This document shows, in pieces, positions 7,187 through 14,435 of a DNA stretch of 64,000 nt. Source of the stretch: a virus. Every line of letters begins with the position of its first letter. Position 1 is the first letter of the stretch. The stretch covers positions 1 to 64,000 of the IMG/VR virus record IMGVR_UViG_3300009184_003751; one strand, 5' to 3'. The position numbers and the translations under genes were made by a program. A model generated the notes under the pieces. The model worked only from the letters and a program-made list of their open reading frames with translations. It did not search any database and was not told where the DNA came from.

Positions 7187-7215
7187 ATTATATAGGTGAT
7201 AGGTTTAAAAGTCAA
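7187..7215 (-). promoter_or_regulatory. Early sigma70-like promoter
   Basis: TTGACT, 17 nt and TATAAT are read leftwards. It begins one or two bases after the tRNA-Ser CCA and drives the outer-membrane protein and lipoprotein, and probably the left tRNA array and csg cassette. Confidence 0.8.
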
Positions 7216-7216
7216 G

Positions 7217-7306
7217 TGGAGGAAGCGGTGGGATTCGAACCCACGGGAGACTTTCGCCCCCGCTAGTTTTCAAGACTAGAACCTTAAACCACTCGGTCAC
7301 ACTTCC
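7217..7306 (-). tRNA. tRNA-Ser (TGA)
   Basis: A class II tRNA: acceptor GGAAGTG pairs with CGCTTCC, anticodon stem CTAGT/ACTAG encloses CTTGAAA, with a long variable arm, T-loop TTCGAAT and CCA. Confidence 0.93.
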
Positions 7307-7312
7307 ATTAAT

Positions 7313-7389
7313 TGGTCGGAGTGGCAAGACTCGAACTTGCGACCTCTGGTACCCAAAACCAGCGCACTACCAGGCTGTGCTACACTCCG
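7313..7389 (-). tRNA. tRNA-Pro (TGG)
   Basis: Acceptor CGGAGTG/CACTCCG, anticodon stem CTGGT/ACCAG around TTTGGGT, T-loop TTCGAGT and CCA. Confidence 0.93.
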
Positions 7390-7400
7390 TTATTCTTATT

Positions 7401-7476
7401 TGGTGATCTCTGTGGGATTCGAACCCACGACAATTCGATTAAAAGTCGAATGCTCTACCAACTGAGCTAAGAGATC
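7401..7476 (-). tRNA. tRNA-Lys (TTT)
   Basis: Acceptor GATCTCT pairs with AGAGATC, anticodon stem TTCGA/TCGAA encloses CTTTTAA, T-loop TTCGAAT and CCA. Confidence 0.93.
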
Positions 7477-7479
7477 TAA

Positions 7480-7554
7480 TGGTTGGCACAGGTGGTTACG
7501 ATCCACCGACCCCTGTCTTATCAGGACAGTGCTCTACCGCTGAGCTATGCGCCA
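7480..7554 (-). tRNA. tRNA-Ile (GAT)
   Basis: Acceptor TGGCGCA pairs with TGTGCCA, anticodon stem CTGTC/GACAG encloses CTGATAA, and CCA is encoded. The T-loop is ATCGTAA, as in the tRNA-His at 5150. Confidence 0.88.
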
Positions 7555-7559
7555 ATATT

Positions 7560-7860
7560 AAAAAAGTCCCCATCCTAGATCGCCAGTTATTCCCCTGCTA
7601 GGGCGATTCCACGCGACACCGAAGTGTTTCATGCCATTACAGGCAATCATCAGGCGTATAAGTGCAGGGCTAGATGTCCACAAGTTCGATGGGGTGGTGG
7701 ACCACACGCCTCTTATAATTGTCTCTTCAAGGATGCACCAGCTATCTAACTTCTGTCACCACCGTCGATTACAGCTGATTATACGGACTGAGAAGGCTAC
7801 CTCTGCGTTAAATATTCTGCAGACGCTTCGGGCTCTGATGCACCCATGAAGAGACAACCG
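7560..7860 (-). ncRNA. Candidate structured noncoding RNA
   Basis: No credible protein is encoded in this 300-nt stretch, but inverted repeats are dense. They are TTGTCTCTTCA/TGAAGAGACAA (7719-7729 with 7847-7857), TCTGC/GCAGA inside it, AGGCGT/ACGCCT (7652-7657 with 7706-7711) enclosing GTCCAC/GTGGAC, and ACAC-CGAA-GTGT (7616-7627). ATCGCC/GGCGAT (7579-7607) crosses CCTAG/CTAGG in pseudoknot fashion. On the minus strand the region ends in a run of six T just before tRNA-Ile, which favours that strand. No known RNA family was recognised. Confidence 0.5.
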
Positions 7861-7898
7861 AAGTTGCCTCAACAAGTTTCTAACAATTTCAAACAACA

Positions 7899-7926
7899 AT
7901 AAAAAAGGCGGGATTTTAGTCCCGCC
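7899..7926 (-). terminator. Rho-independent terminator
   Basis: On the minus strand GGCGGGA-CTAAAA-TCCCGCC is followed by TTTTTT. It lies just downstream of the 7950-8201 gene and separates it from the structured RNA region. Confidence 0.9.
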
Positions 7927-7949
7927 TCTTGAATCTTATATTAAGACTC

Positions 7950-8201
7950 TTAGACGAGACCAAGCTGCATGGCTTTGTAACCTGCAGCAATATGCTTGCG
8001 TGTTGGAGTACCCATACGGTACTTAGCAACAACTGTACCCTTCGAGTTACGCTTCTCGTTGAGATAGATGCAGTAACCCTGTTCACGAAGATAATGAACT
8101 ACGCGATGCGGGTTGCCAGCACCGAAACGTGCAGCAATCTGCTTTGCAGTAAGTTCTTCGCCATTCTTAAATGCTTCCAAAACGCGATTAGTCATAGTCA
8201 T
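7950..8201 (-). CDS. Small winged-helix/HTH-like protein
   Basis: The 83-residue basic protein contains a helix-turn-helix pattern at about residues 14-45 (ELTAKQIAARFGAGNPHRVVHYLREQG) with a wing-like strand pair after it (CIYLNEKRN...VVAKYRMG). The family is not identified. It is a single-gene unit with its own early promoter (8233-8261) and a strong terminator, which suggests high, self-contained early expression. A DNA-binding regulatory role is inference. Confidence 0.7.
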   Translation of the reverse strand: MTMTNRVLEAFKNGEELTAKQIAARFGAGNPHRVVHYLREQGYCIYLNEKRNSKGTVVAKYRMGTPTRKHIAAGYKAMQLGLV

Positions 8202-8232
8202 TAATGTTCTCCTAGATTCACTTTATTTAGTC

Positions 8233-8261
8233 ATTATACCGTAGTTTGGATTTAAAGTCAA
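8233..8261 (-). promoter_or_regulatory. Early sigma70-like promoter
   Basis: TTGACT-N17-TATAAT lies about 32 nt upstream of the ATG of the HTH protein. The spacer begins TTTAAA..., like the promoter at 8834. Confidence 0.8.
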
Positions 8262-8269
8262 CGCTTTTT

Positions 8270-8443
8270 TTAAAGAATGTCAACAATTCGTCCAACCATA
8301 TCCACAGCTCTTACTCTTTGTTCAGGAAAGCGAGAAGAGAGCAGTTTCATCTCAGAAAGGATCATCTGAGAATTGTTTAGAGTAATTTGGTATGTGCGCC
8401 AATTACCCGTAATATCTTGAAGTTGAATTTCAACTTGGTTCAT
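8270..8443 (-). CDS. Small hypothetical protein (57 aa)
   Basis: An ATG at 8443 overlaps the previous stop (TAATG) and opens a 57-residue frame beginning MNQVEIQLQDITGNWRTY and ending MVGRIVDIL. It is soluble and not recognised. Tight coupling to the 8443-8640 gene and full use of the space support it as a real gene. Its stop is only 9 nt before the -35 box of the next promoter. Confidence 0.7.
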   Translation of the reverse strand: MNQVEIQLQDITGNWRTYQITLNNSQMILSEMKLLSSRFPEQRVRAVDMVGRIVDIL

Positions 8444-8640
8444 TATCGTTTCTCGATACCGTCGAGTTCTTTTATGAAGGAAGTCAAGTCTTTAAGATCA
8501 GTGAAAACGATCTTAGAGCTAATCCAATCATCGTTAGAATCATTGCCGCTAATGTCAGCGACATAACCATTTTCACAAAGAGTGATTGTCAAGTTATCAT
8601 TGATCTTTGTAAATCGAGCAAGATGCTTATTATCAGCCAT
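8443..8640 (-). CDS. Small hypothetical protein (65 aa)
   Basis: An acidic 65-residue protein, MADNKHLARFTKINDNL..., with a beta-rich start and a helical C-terminus (LKDLTSFIKELDGIEKR). The family is unknown. It lies one base from the stop of the upstream gene and overlaps the next start, so it is part of a small early operon. Confidence 0.7.
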   Translation of the reverse strand: MADNKHLARFTKINDNLTITLCENGYVADISGNDSNDDWISSKIVFTDLKDLTSFIKELDGIEKR

Positions 8641-8641
8641 A

Positions 8642-9013
8642 TTAACCTCTCCTCATGCGAGCGATATCTTCAGCGTCGCTCTTAGCAAAAACAGGAACCA
8701 TATTAGATTTATGCATAGTAGCGATACCAAGAAGTTTACGTTCGCCGCTATACACTTTTTCTGCAGGTTTAGAAGTAGAACCGTTACCGAACCCTGCGGA
8801 AACATAATCGCTTCGATCAACCTTTATATCATCATTATACCGCGATTTCCATTTAAAGTCAAGTGCTTTTTTATCGGCTTTTTTACCGCCAGTCATAGAC
8901 TTAACCCAAGCTTCGTGTTCGGCTTGAGATTTAGCTAACCGCTTGTTGCTACTTGCTTTACGTTTACGGGTAGAAGTTGTAGTGTAGAATACTGGAAGAA
9001 GATGCATCGTCAT
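8642..9013 (-). CDS. Hypothetical basic protein carrying an internal promoter
   Basis: This 123-residue, Lys/Arg-rich protein of unknown function has SNKRLAKSQAEHEAWVKSM near the N-terminus and ALDFKWKSRYNDD in the middle, and I recall similar sequence in other T4-like phages. The codons for that middle segment contain a near-consensus sigma70 promoter (8834-8862), so part of the coding sequence also serves as a promoter. The start may be either ATG of MTM. Confidence 0.7.
   Translation of the reverse strand: MTMHLLPVFYTTTSTRKRKASSNKRLAKSQAEHEAWVKSMTGGKKADKKALDFKWKSRYNDDIKVDRSDYVSAGFGNGSTSKPAEKVYSGERKLLGIATMHKSNMVPVFAKSDAEDIARMRRG
8834..8862 (-). promoter_or_regulatory. Early promoter inside a coding sequence
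   Basis: TTGACT-N17-TATAAT is read leftwards within the 8642-9013 gene and would feed the two small genes downstream. Its sequence closely resembles that of the promoter at 8233. Confidence 0.75.
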
Positions 9014-9037
9014 TGGCTACTCCCCTATTATTACAAT

Positions 9038-9066
9038 AGTATACTATACTATCGTTTTAAAACCAA
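9038..9066 (-). promoter_or_regulatory. Possible early promoter
   Basis: TTGGTT-N17-TATACT precedes the 8642-9013 gene. The -35 box is weak. Confidence 0.35.
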
Positions 9067-9278
9067 GGAGTTTCGTCTATATCTTTCGAGAGGGTTTCTT
9101 CTATTACTCTCTTTAAACAAGAACGAACTAGTTCTTTAGCTGGAAGATATCTTTCTTCTTCTATCTTCATTTGCTTCTTATAATTATGATGCTGCTCTTC
9201 TTCCCACATATCATCGCGAGCATCTATCATCTCTTCGAGAGCTTCGATAAACTTATCAATCGTCTGCTGCTGTGACAT
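9057..9278 (-). CDS. Hypothetical acidic helical protein
   Basis: The 73-residue protein starts MSQQQTIDKFIEALEEM and is rich in Glu, Lys and Arg with a helical pattern throughout. An ATG at 9278 with a GGAG about 10 nt upstream is preferred over the TTG at 9305. The start overlaps the end of the next upstream gene by 23 nt. The function is unknown. Confidence 0.65.
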   Translation of the reverse strand: MSQQQTIDKFIEALEEMIDARDDMWEEEQHHNYKKQMKIEEERYLPAKELVRSCLKRVIEETLSKDIDETPWF

Positions 9279-9612
9279 CTTTATCGCGCTCCATATTATC
9301 GACAATTATATATTTTGCCTCGTCGTCGATTTGAGCATATGCTTCCAACATACGACGAACATTATTCAATCTTTCAATAACATTATTAATCGTCTTATGG
9401 GCTACTTCGTCGTTATGACCTTCTTGAAGGTCGATCAAAGCAGCGTCTAGATTAGAATCAGCAGAATAATCGATGTGATACTTCATCACGGAACCATCTT
9501 TTGCCAACTCTTGTTCTAACTTAAGAGGAGGGAAAAGCATAGCCTTGATTTGTTCAATCTTTTCTTCGGCTGGGGTATTAATTTTCTTTTGAACTGTCCA
9601 CGGGAATTTCAT
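9256..9612 (-). CDS. Hypothetical protein downstream of regA
   Basis: The 118-residue protein starts MKFPWTVQKKINTPAEEKIEQ and is mostly helical (HKTINNVIERLNNVRRMLEAY). It sits between regA and the small early genes. I do not recognise a family. The acidic C-terminus ends in DKDVTAADD. It is likely co-transcribed with regA. Confidence 0.65.
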   Translation of the reverse strand: MKFPWTVQKKINTPAEEKIEQIKAMLFPPLKLEQELAKDGSVMKYHIDYSADSNLDAALIDLQEGHNDEVAHKTINNVIERLNNVRRMLEAYAQIDDEAKYIIVDNMERDKDVTAADD

Positions 9613-9628
9613 TACAAATAATCCTTAG

Positions 9629-10030
9629 TTACTTCTTTTTACGACCCATATTATACTTAGCCTCAAGAGTCCACTCGTGCTTTTCTTTATGATTGATGAT
9701 CTTAATTTGACTCATCGAAGCTAGAGGGTCTTTTATCTTTTCGGATTCTACGACCTTTAGTAGACCCCAATCCTGAAGAAGCTCAATTATCTTATTACGG
9801 CGACCCATGTCTTCGTCGGAAAAGTTAGAAGGTTTGCCGTCGATTGTAAACATTTCTTTGAAATGAACGATATAATACTTACCCTGTTTATGAAAGATAT
9901 GGCAAGATTGATAGAGTTTTTTTTCTTTGCGGGAGGCGACACCGATTCGGGTAAGGGTTTCTTTAATCTTTAGAAAGTCCTCTTCTTCCGCTATTCTCAC
10001 CTCAATTAGCGTATCTAATAAATCATTCAT
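9629..10030 (-). CDS. regA: RegA translational repressor
   Basis: The 133-residue protein matches T4 RegA across its length: EEEDFLKIKETLTRIGVASRKEK, LYQSCHIFHKQGKYYIVHFKEM, a Lys/Arg-rich middle, LLQDWGLLKVVE and KHEWTLEAKYNMG. RegA binds the start regions of several early mRNAs (including clamp and loader genes in T4) and blocks ribosome access. It lies directly downstream of gene 62, the T4 order, with the ATG overlapping the end of 62. Confidence 0.95.
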   Translation of the reverse strand: MNDLLDTLIEVRIAEEEDFLKIKETLTRIGVASRKEKKLYQSCHIFHKQGKYYIVHFKEMFTIDGKPSNFSDEDMGRRNKIIELLQDWGLLKVVESEKIKDPLASMSQIKIINHKEKHEWTLEAKYNMGRKKK

Positions 10031-10500
10031 TTACTTCCACCTTTTTCTTGTTTTTTTCTTATAATATCAAGTTGCTCCTTGGATAGGAGCTTAAGCGCCT
10101 CTTTTGCTCGTACAACATTATATTTATAATATTCTTGAACTAAGGCGATAAGCTCCTGTTCCTTCTTAAGCTCCCTTTCCATCTTCTTTTCTTGTTCGGT
10201 TTTTTTCTTTCCATAACGATTTATCTTACGGACCGAATAGAAAAGGTAATGATAATGAAGCTTATCGGGCAGGTGGTAGTTTAGGTTCATATCCTGAACA
10301 TTAGAAAGCGTATCGGTATGATTCGATAACGAAAGGTTAGTTCTCCACTGGCTATACTTGAACTCCTGTGGATTGTCCAAGTCGATTAACTGTTTTCCGG
10401 AATTAATGTTATTTTCAAACCTCCAATCGTATTGGGGCTTGACTACTTCTTGTTCTTTCTTTTCTTCCTTTCGTGGCTTTAGCGTAACGTCGAGAAACAT
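10027..10500 (-). CDS. 62: Sliding-clamp loader small subunit (gp62)
   Basis: The 157-residue protein lies between 44 and regA as in T4. The segment DKLHYHYLFYSVRKINRYGKK corresponds to the gp62 part where the chain passes near the clamp-loader collar. The C-terminus is Lys/Glu-rich and helical. Sequence similarity to T4 gp62 (187 aa) is limited, so position carries much of the call. It acts with gp44 to load gp45 on DNA. Its start touches the gp44 stop. Confidence 0.85.
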   Translation of the reverse strand: MFLDVTLKPRKEEKKEQEVVKPQYDWRFENNINSGKQLIDLDNPQEFKYSQWRTNLSLSNHTDTLSNVQDMNLNYHLPDKLHYHYLFYSVRKINRYGKKKTEQEKKMERELKKEQELIALVQEYYKYNVVRAKEALKLLSKEQLDIIRKKQEKGGSK

Positions 10501-11438
10501 TACGCGAACTCCAAAGTCAACATTGCTTCTACTAGAAAAGCTACAAAGTTGATTTCGGCATTAGCAGCGAAAGCGTTTTGATATTGATAACGGGCAACCA
10601 GAAGCACCAGTTCCGGAATACTTTTCTTATCAAAGAAGTCAGAAGCAGTTTCATAAAACTGGGTGTAGAGTGAATTAACATCTGTGTCGATATTATTCTT
10701 TGCCCACTTACGAACTTCAGTAAAGTTTTTATCTTTCATAAAGGCAATAAGTTCGCGAATACTAGTTTCCTGAATGTTAGCTAGGATACCAGAATCGATC
10801 TTACCTGTAGCTGAATAACGCTGAAGCTCATTAAGAACACGACGCCAGTCAGGGAAATGCTTTTGAATAACTTCGGCAATTACAGCTTTGTCATACTCAA
10901 CGTTTTCAGTTTCAAGAATTACACCAATCCGCTTCATAAACTGCATAGCGAGCTTGGCCATATCCTTCTTGCTGATCTTAAAGTCAACTACGGAACAACG
11001 ACTATGTAACGGCTCAATGATTCTGTTTTTGAAGTTACAAGTGAGAATGAAGCCACAGTTCCGCGAGAACTCTTCCATAAAGTTTCTGAGTGCGGGTTGT
11101 GTAGAGTTAGCATTAAGGTAGTCTGCCTCATCAAGGATGACGTACTTTCGTCCACCTGATAGGGAAACAGAGCTAGCGAAGTTTAGGATTTCATTTCGGA
11201 GTGTGTCAATGTTGCCATTCATAGATCCGTTGATGACGATGTAGTCTGCTTTGACTTCTTCCAGCATGGCCATAGCCACTGTAGTTTTACCAACACCAGC
11301 ACTACCACTGAGAATAAGATTTGGAATATTACCATTTTTAACAAACTCCTGAAAAGTTGTTTTCAATTCTACAGGAAGGATAGTTTCTTCAATAGTTTTC
11401 GGGCGATACTTTTCTACCCAGAGAAATTCTTCATTCAT
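10500..11438 (-). CDS. 44: Sliding-clamp loader ATPase (gp44)
   Basis: The 312-residue AAA+ protein has Walker A GSAGVGKTT (about 45-53), Walker B ILDEADYL (about 101-108), sensor TCNFKNRI and the LHSRC arginine-finger (SRC) motif. The N-terminus LWVEKYRPKTIEE is typical of clamp loaders. It uses ATP to open and load gp45. Length is close to T4 gp44 (319). It is followed immediately by 62 and regA. Confidence 0.97.
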   Translation of the reverse strand: MNEEFLWVEKYRPKTIEETILPVELKTTFQEFVKNGNIPNLILSGSAGVGKTTVAMAMLEEVKADYIVINGSMNGNIDTLRNEILNFASSVSLSGGRKYVILDEADYLNANSTQPALRNFMEEFSRNCGFILTCNFKNRIIEPLHSRCSVVDFKISKKDMAKLAMQFMKRIGVILETENVEYDKAVIAEVIQKHFPDWRRVLNELQRYSATGKIDSGILANIQETSIRELIAFMKDKNFTEVRKWAKNNIDTDVNSLYTQFYETASDFFDKKSIPELVLLVARYQYQNAFAANAEINFVAFLVEAMLTLEFA

Positions 11439-11778
11439 TTACAGTTACCTCGTCAGTAAGAAACTTTTCAATAGTATTAGAGTTTTGTTTTTCTAAAACT
11501 TCTCTATCCGTCAACCAACCAAATCCATTACGTTGATTTTTGGTCATCTGATCCCATATCTCGATACAAACATTTCTAAAATCTGATTCTTTTAGATGTT
11601 CTCTTTTGATATGTTGACGGTCGCTTCTTACATAAAAATTTACAATAGGCTCGAACGCTTGATGATAATCACACCACTTTACTCTTGGAGCCGATGTACC
11701 GAAAACTGTATTAGAAAATGCATCTCCGATGTGCCTAGAAACAACAGGAATTACATCTTCCCTCTTCACTTGTTCCAT
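11431..11778 (-). CDS. Hypothetical protein between genes 45 and 44
   Basis: The 115-residue protein (MEQVKREDVIPVV...) contains Trp and His-rich segments (VKWCDYHQAFEPIVNFY; GFGWLTDREVL). It occupies the place where T4 has rpbA, but I see no clear similarity. The ATG is 36 nt downstream of a promoter -10, and the end overlaps the gp44 start by 8 nt. The function is unknown. Confidence 0.65.
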   Translation of the reverse strand: MEQVKREDVIPVVSRHIGDAFSNTVFGTSAPRVKWCDYHQAFEPIVNFYVRSDRQHIKREHLKESDFRNVCIEIWDQMTKNQRNGFGWLTDREVLEKQNSNTIEKFLTDEVTVNE

Positions 11779-11803
11779 AATATATACTCCATAATATAAA
11801 AGT

Positions 11804-11828
11804 GGGAGGAACCATTATAGCTCCTCCC
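11804..11828 (-). terminator. Hairpin downstream of gene 45 overlapping a promoter
   Basis: A perfect 7-bp stem GGGAGGA/TCCTCCC encloses an 11-nt loop that contains the TATAAT -10 box. CACTTTTATATT follows. It could attenuate clamp-gene transcripts while its loop serves as promoter for the next operon. Confidence 0.6.
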
Positions 11829-11842
11829 GAGTCAAAAGTCAA
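11814..11842 (-). promoter_or_regulatory. Early promoter for the 44-62-regA operon
   Basis: TTGACT-N17-TATAAT starts one base after the gp45 stop codon. A second TTGACT lies 7 nt further downstream but has poor spacing. Confidence 0.8.
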
Positions 11843-11843
11843 C

Positions 11844-12497
11844 TTAGAAAGTTGAGCTGGATTCAACAGCAATCCAGTATTCAGCCTCACTTCCCTTGAA
11901 GTGAGAGATACCACGCGAACAAATGCTTACATCGTAATCGCCTGGAATGATCTTAATATTTTCAGACTTAAAGATTGCCTTGAAGGTCTTATCAGTTTCG
12001 CCGATAGCGATAGAATAGATATCGCCAGAAGGATTCTTTGTATCAGCAGCCTGAAGATAAACCTTGCTACCGTCACCAGAAACAACGATCTCAGGAAGCT
12101 GAAGAACGCCAGAAGCCTTTTCGACATCCTTAAGATTTTCGTTGGTGAGACGGAAAGAAACGTCAACCGAAGGAAGTGTGATTTCCTTTTCGGGAACCTT
12201 AGTAATAGTAGACTCATCAGCATAGGTGTAATGAGTGCTCTTATTATTGTCACCGATATCAACAAACTTTTCGCTGAACTTCAACTCAGGCTCATTGAAA
12301 AGGCTAAGAGTTGAAATGAAACGATCAAGGTTGTAGATAGCGAAACGCTGACCAAACTGAGTTGGGACGTTTGCCTTTGCCATGATTGTCTTTGAAGGAG
12401 AAATGGTCTTCAAAGTATTACCTTCCTGGATAACGATGGAAGGATTAATCTTAGCGAAGTTCTTAAGAACACTAATTGTATTCGCATCAATTTTCAT
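11844..12497 (-). CDS. 45: DNA polymerase sliding clamp (gp45)
   Basis: The 217-residue protein is close to T4 gp45 (228 aa) in length and carries clamp-like features: an N-terminal MKIDANTISVLKNFAKINPSIVI, the alternation of helix and long strands, and YDVSICSRGISHFKG near the C-terminus. The family forms a trimeric ring that tethers the replicative polymerase and, in T4, activates late transcription with gp55 and gp33. Position next to 44/62 supports it. It ends one base before an early promoter. Confidence 0.95.
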   Translation of the reverse strand: MKIDANTISVLKNFAKINPSIVIQEGNTLKTISPSKTIMAKANVPTQFGQRFAIYNLDRFISTLSLFNEPELKFSEKFVDIGDNNKSTHYTYADESTITKVPEKEITLPSVDVSFRLTNENLKDVEKASGVLQLPEIVVSGDGSKVYLQAADTKNPSGDIYSIAIGETDKTFKAIFKSENIKIIPGDYDVSICSRGISHFKGSEAEYWIAVESSSTF

Positions 12498-12736
12498 TAT
12501 ACATTTCCTTTCGCAGTATTCATAATTTTAGATACAAGGTCCATAATTTGAGTAGGGGTTTCCTTGCAAGACATAATTTTACCAGACTTAAGAACCAATG
12601 CAGTAACATCGGGACGATCATCACTAGCTGTAATGATAATAGACTTTGGCTTAGTATATCTTTCCATAACAATAATTTCAGATGGATCGACCCAAAAATC
12701 GTAGTTTGGTTCTGGATGTGTCAGCGGAATCATCAT
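12497..12736 (-). CDS. Hypothetical protein upstream of gene 45
   Basis: The 79-residue protein starts MMIPLTHPEPNYDFWVDP and has a beta-rich middle (IIITASDDRPDVTALVLKSG) and a helical end (IMDLVSKIMNTAKGNV). It overlaps the gp45 start by one base (TAATG), so the two are likely translationally coupled. The family is not recognised. Confidence 0.65.
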   Translation of the reverse strand: MMIPLTHPEPNYDFWVDPSEIIVMERYTKPKSIIITASDDRPDVTALVLKSGKIMSCKETPTQIMDLVSKIMNTAKGNV

Positions 12737-12747
12737 AATATATTACC

Positions 12748-13599
12748 TCACTTCTTTTTCTTAAGAGCACCAGGATCGGCAGTTGCTGCTGCTCCGATAG
12801 CGGCCAAGTCAGCAAGCGAGCCACCAAAGATATAGCTACCGACATGCTGAAGCTTCATCCATGGGCAAAACCAAGTTTTGATTTGAGCAGCCTGTGCCTT
12901 CTGACAGAACCAATAATCTTCCGAAAGATAACGCTTTGACTCTGGATCAACTTCAGCCTGGAAGAACATCATAATTTCACGTGTACCATCGAAATGTTCT
13001 GTACGAACGTGATCAGGCTTGTACATATACTGATCCTTGTAGTGTTCGTAGAACTTTTGCATTGCCTTCTTTGTAACCATCATGAAGCCAGTTCCAATTT
13101 CAAGAACTTCACAAGGCTCGCTGATAGCGATGCTCTGCTGGCCACCCTTTGGATTGAAAACGTAATCGCCAACAAACTTTTCAAGGACGTTAGGATTTTC
13201 ATCAGCAAGACCCTTATCAACGGCAAGCTTAATCTTTTCCCAAGAGATACACTTCTTAGGATAAGGACCGCCAATGATCTCGTACTTTTCTTCTTCCTGT
13301 GCCTGAAGCGCCATCATTGCGATAACGTCCTGAGGATTAAATCCAATATCAGAGTCAATGAAAATCATATGACTTGCATCTGAACGCATAAACTCGTCGC
13401 AGCAATAGTTACGAGCACGAGTAATCAACGATTCGTTGAAAAGAAAATACATTTGAAGAGGAATGCCATACTGAGTGCAAAGAGCAGACAAATCTGCAAC
13501 AGACTTAGCAAACATACCTGCGCACTGACCGCCATACATTGGGGTAGCGATAAAAAGCTTACGCTGACGTAGTTCTTCGATTGGGATATTAATTTCCAT
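12748..13599 (-). CDS. Glycosyltransferase-like protein (GT-A fold)
   Basis: The 283-residue protein begins LFIATPMYGGQCAGMFAKS and carries an IDSDIGF motif at about 78, like the DXD metal/nucleotide-sugar site of GT-A enzymes. Later it has GTGFMMVTKKAM and SEDYWFCQKA, in the position of the usual acidic catalytic motif, and a His (KLQHVGSY) near the end. The C-terminus is Ala-rich and ends in Lys. Such genes are common in T4-like phages. Here it ends the modification cassette and could glycosylate hydroxylated bases, which is inference. Confidence 0.65.
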   Translation of the reverse strand: MEINIPIEELRQRKLFIATPMYGGQCAGMFAKSVADLSALCTQYGIPLQMYFLFNESLITRARNYCCDEFMRSDASHMIFIDSDIGFNPQDVIAMMALQAQEEEKYEIIGGPYPKKCISWEKIKLAVDKGLADENPNVLEKFVGDYVFNPKGGQQSIAISEPCEVLEIGTGFMMVTKKAMQKFYEHYKDQYMYKPDHVRTEHFDGTREIMMFFQAEVDPESKRYLSEDYWFCQKAQAAQIKTWFCPWMKLQHVGSYIFGGSLADLAAIGAAATADPGALKKKK

Positions 13600-13904
13600 T
13601 ATTTACCATCCTTATAGTGATCGTTATACAGACACATTATTGTGTAATGCAAGACCTTCATCAAGTCATCTTTGTTATTGCCATTCTTTTTACCATAACG
13701 CCATAGATACTTTATAGCGGTGTTACGGAAAGTAGGAGTGGCATCATCGAGAGCAATCCAAGCATCAAAACATTGAACGTTATTTTCTGTTTGGTAATGC
13801 TGCCCGTATGTCTTATCTATATAGGCATGAAAGTCAGCGATAATTCGACCTTCGGCATATTTATACTTAATTTCTTTTTCCTTATCAACTTTAGGAAGCC
13901 CCAT
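13599..13904 (-). CDS. DUF3310-like protein
   Basis: The 101-residue protein contains TFRNTAIKYLWRYGKKNG followed by DDLMKVLHYTIM, the pattern of DUF3310 phage proteins, whose function is unclear. I chose the ATG at 13904 because AAGGAG lies 7 nt upstream. The longer frame from 13964 would overlap the kinase by 74 nt without a ribosome site. It lies between the P-loop kinase and the glycosyltransferase-like gene. Confidence 0.75.
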   Translation of the reverse strand: MGLPKVDKEKEIKYKYAEGRIIADFHAYIDKTYGQHYQTENNVQCFDAWIALDDATPTFRNTAIKYLWRYGKKNGNNKDDLMKVLHYTIMCLYNDHYKDGK

Positions 13905-14433
13905 CAACCAACTCCTTAATCTTATCAAATACTTTCTGCTGTTCGCAGAGGGCATTGTTGTCATATTTTTCTATGTTAAACATTAAAGAAAAATTAGTTA
14001 GAATGTTAGCGATCTTAGTTTCACGACCCTGTAACCAAGTTTCGTTTTGTTCGCTACCACGTTCTTTATAGCGTTCTTTTCTCACCTCTTGTTTTGTTCC
14101 TAGATATATGATCTGGGTGTCGAACTTTTCAACACAGTTTTCTAGGAAAGAAGAGGTAAACAAACGATCACCCTCAAATAATAGTATACTATCATTTGGC
14201 AAAGAGTCAAGGAATTTTATTGCCTCTGGCTGAACCGCCATAGACATTCTATCAGTTCCTGAAAAGACCTCGCCTTCTTCATACTTACCAAGAACATAAA
14301 CATTGTTCTTTTGCATATAAGGAACGAGCTTAACTTCGTTATACTTCGGTTCAAGTTCGTAAAAAGAGATAATACGTTTCATAAGTGTGGTTTTACCGCT
14401 TCCAGGTTCACCACCAATCGCAATAACTTTCAT
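13891..14433 (-). CDS. P-loop kinase, possible base (5-hmU) kinase
   Basis: The 180-residue protein has Walker A GEPGSGKTT (residues 8-16), a probable Walker B at ILLFEGDRLF and an Arg-rich lid (RKERYKERGSEQNETWLQGR). In hypermodified-thymine phages, small P-loop kinases phosphorylate 5-hydroxymethyluracil in DNA, and they sit beside the same transferase-family gene seen here. A general nucleotide kinase is an alternative. The gene contains an internal promoter-like sequence (14183-14210). Confidence 0.75.
   Translation of the reverse strand: MKVIAIGGEPGSGKTTLMKRIISFYELEPKYNEVKLVPYMQKNNVYVLGKYEEGEVFSGTDRMSMAVQPEAIKFLDSLPNDSILLFEGDRLFTSSFLENCVEKFDTQIIYLGTKQEVRKERYKERGSEQNETWLQGRETKIANILTNFSLMFNIEKYDNNALCEQQKVFDKIKELVDGAS
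14183..14210 (-). promoter_or_regulatory. Possible internal promoter
   Basis: TTGACT-N16-TATACT lies within the kinase gene and would feed the DUF3310, glycosyltransferase and clamp genes. Confidence 0.45.
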
Positions 14434-14435
14434 AA

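Noticed and set aside
7631-7849. 72-codon open frame on plus strand
   Set aside because: It lies within the strongly paired RNA region, opposite to neighbouring genes, with no ribosome site.
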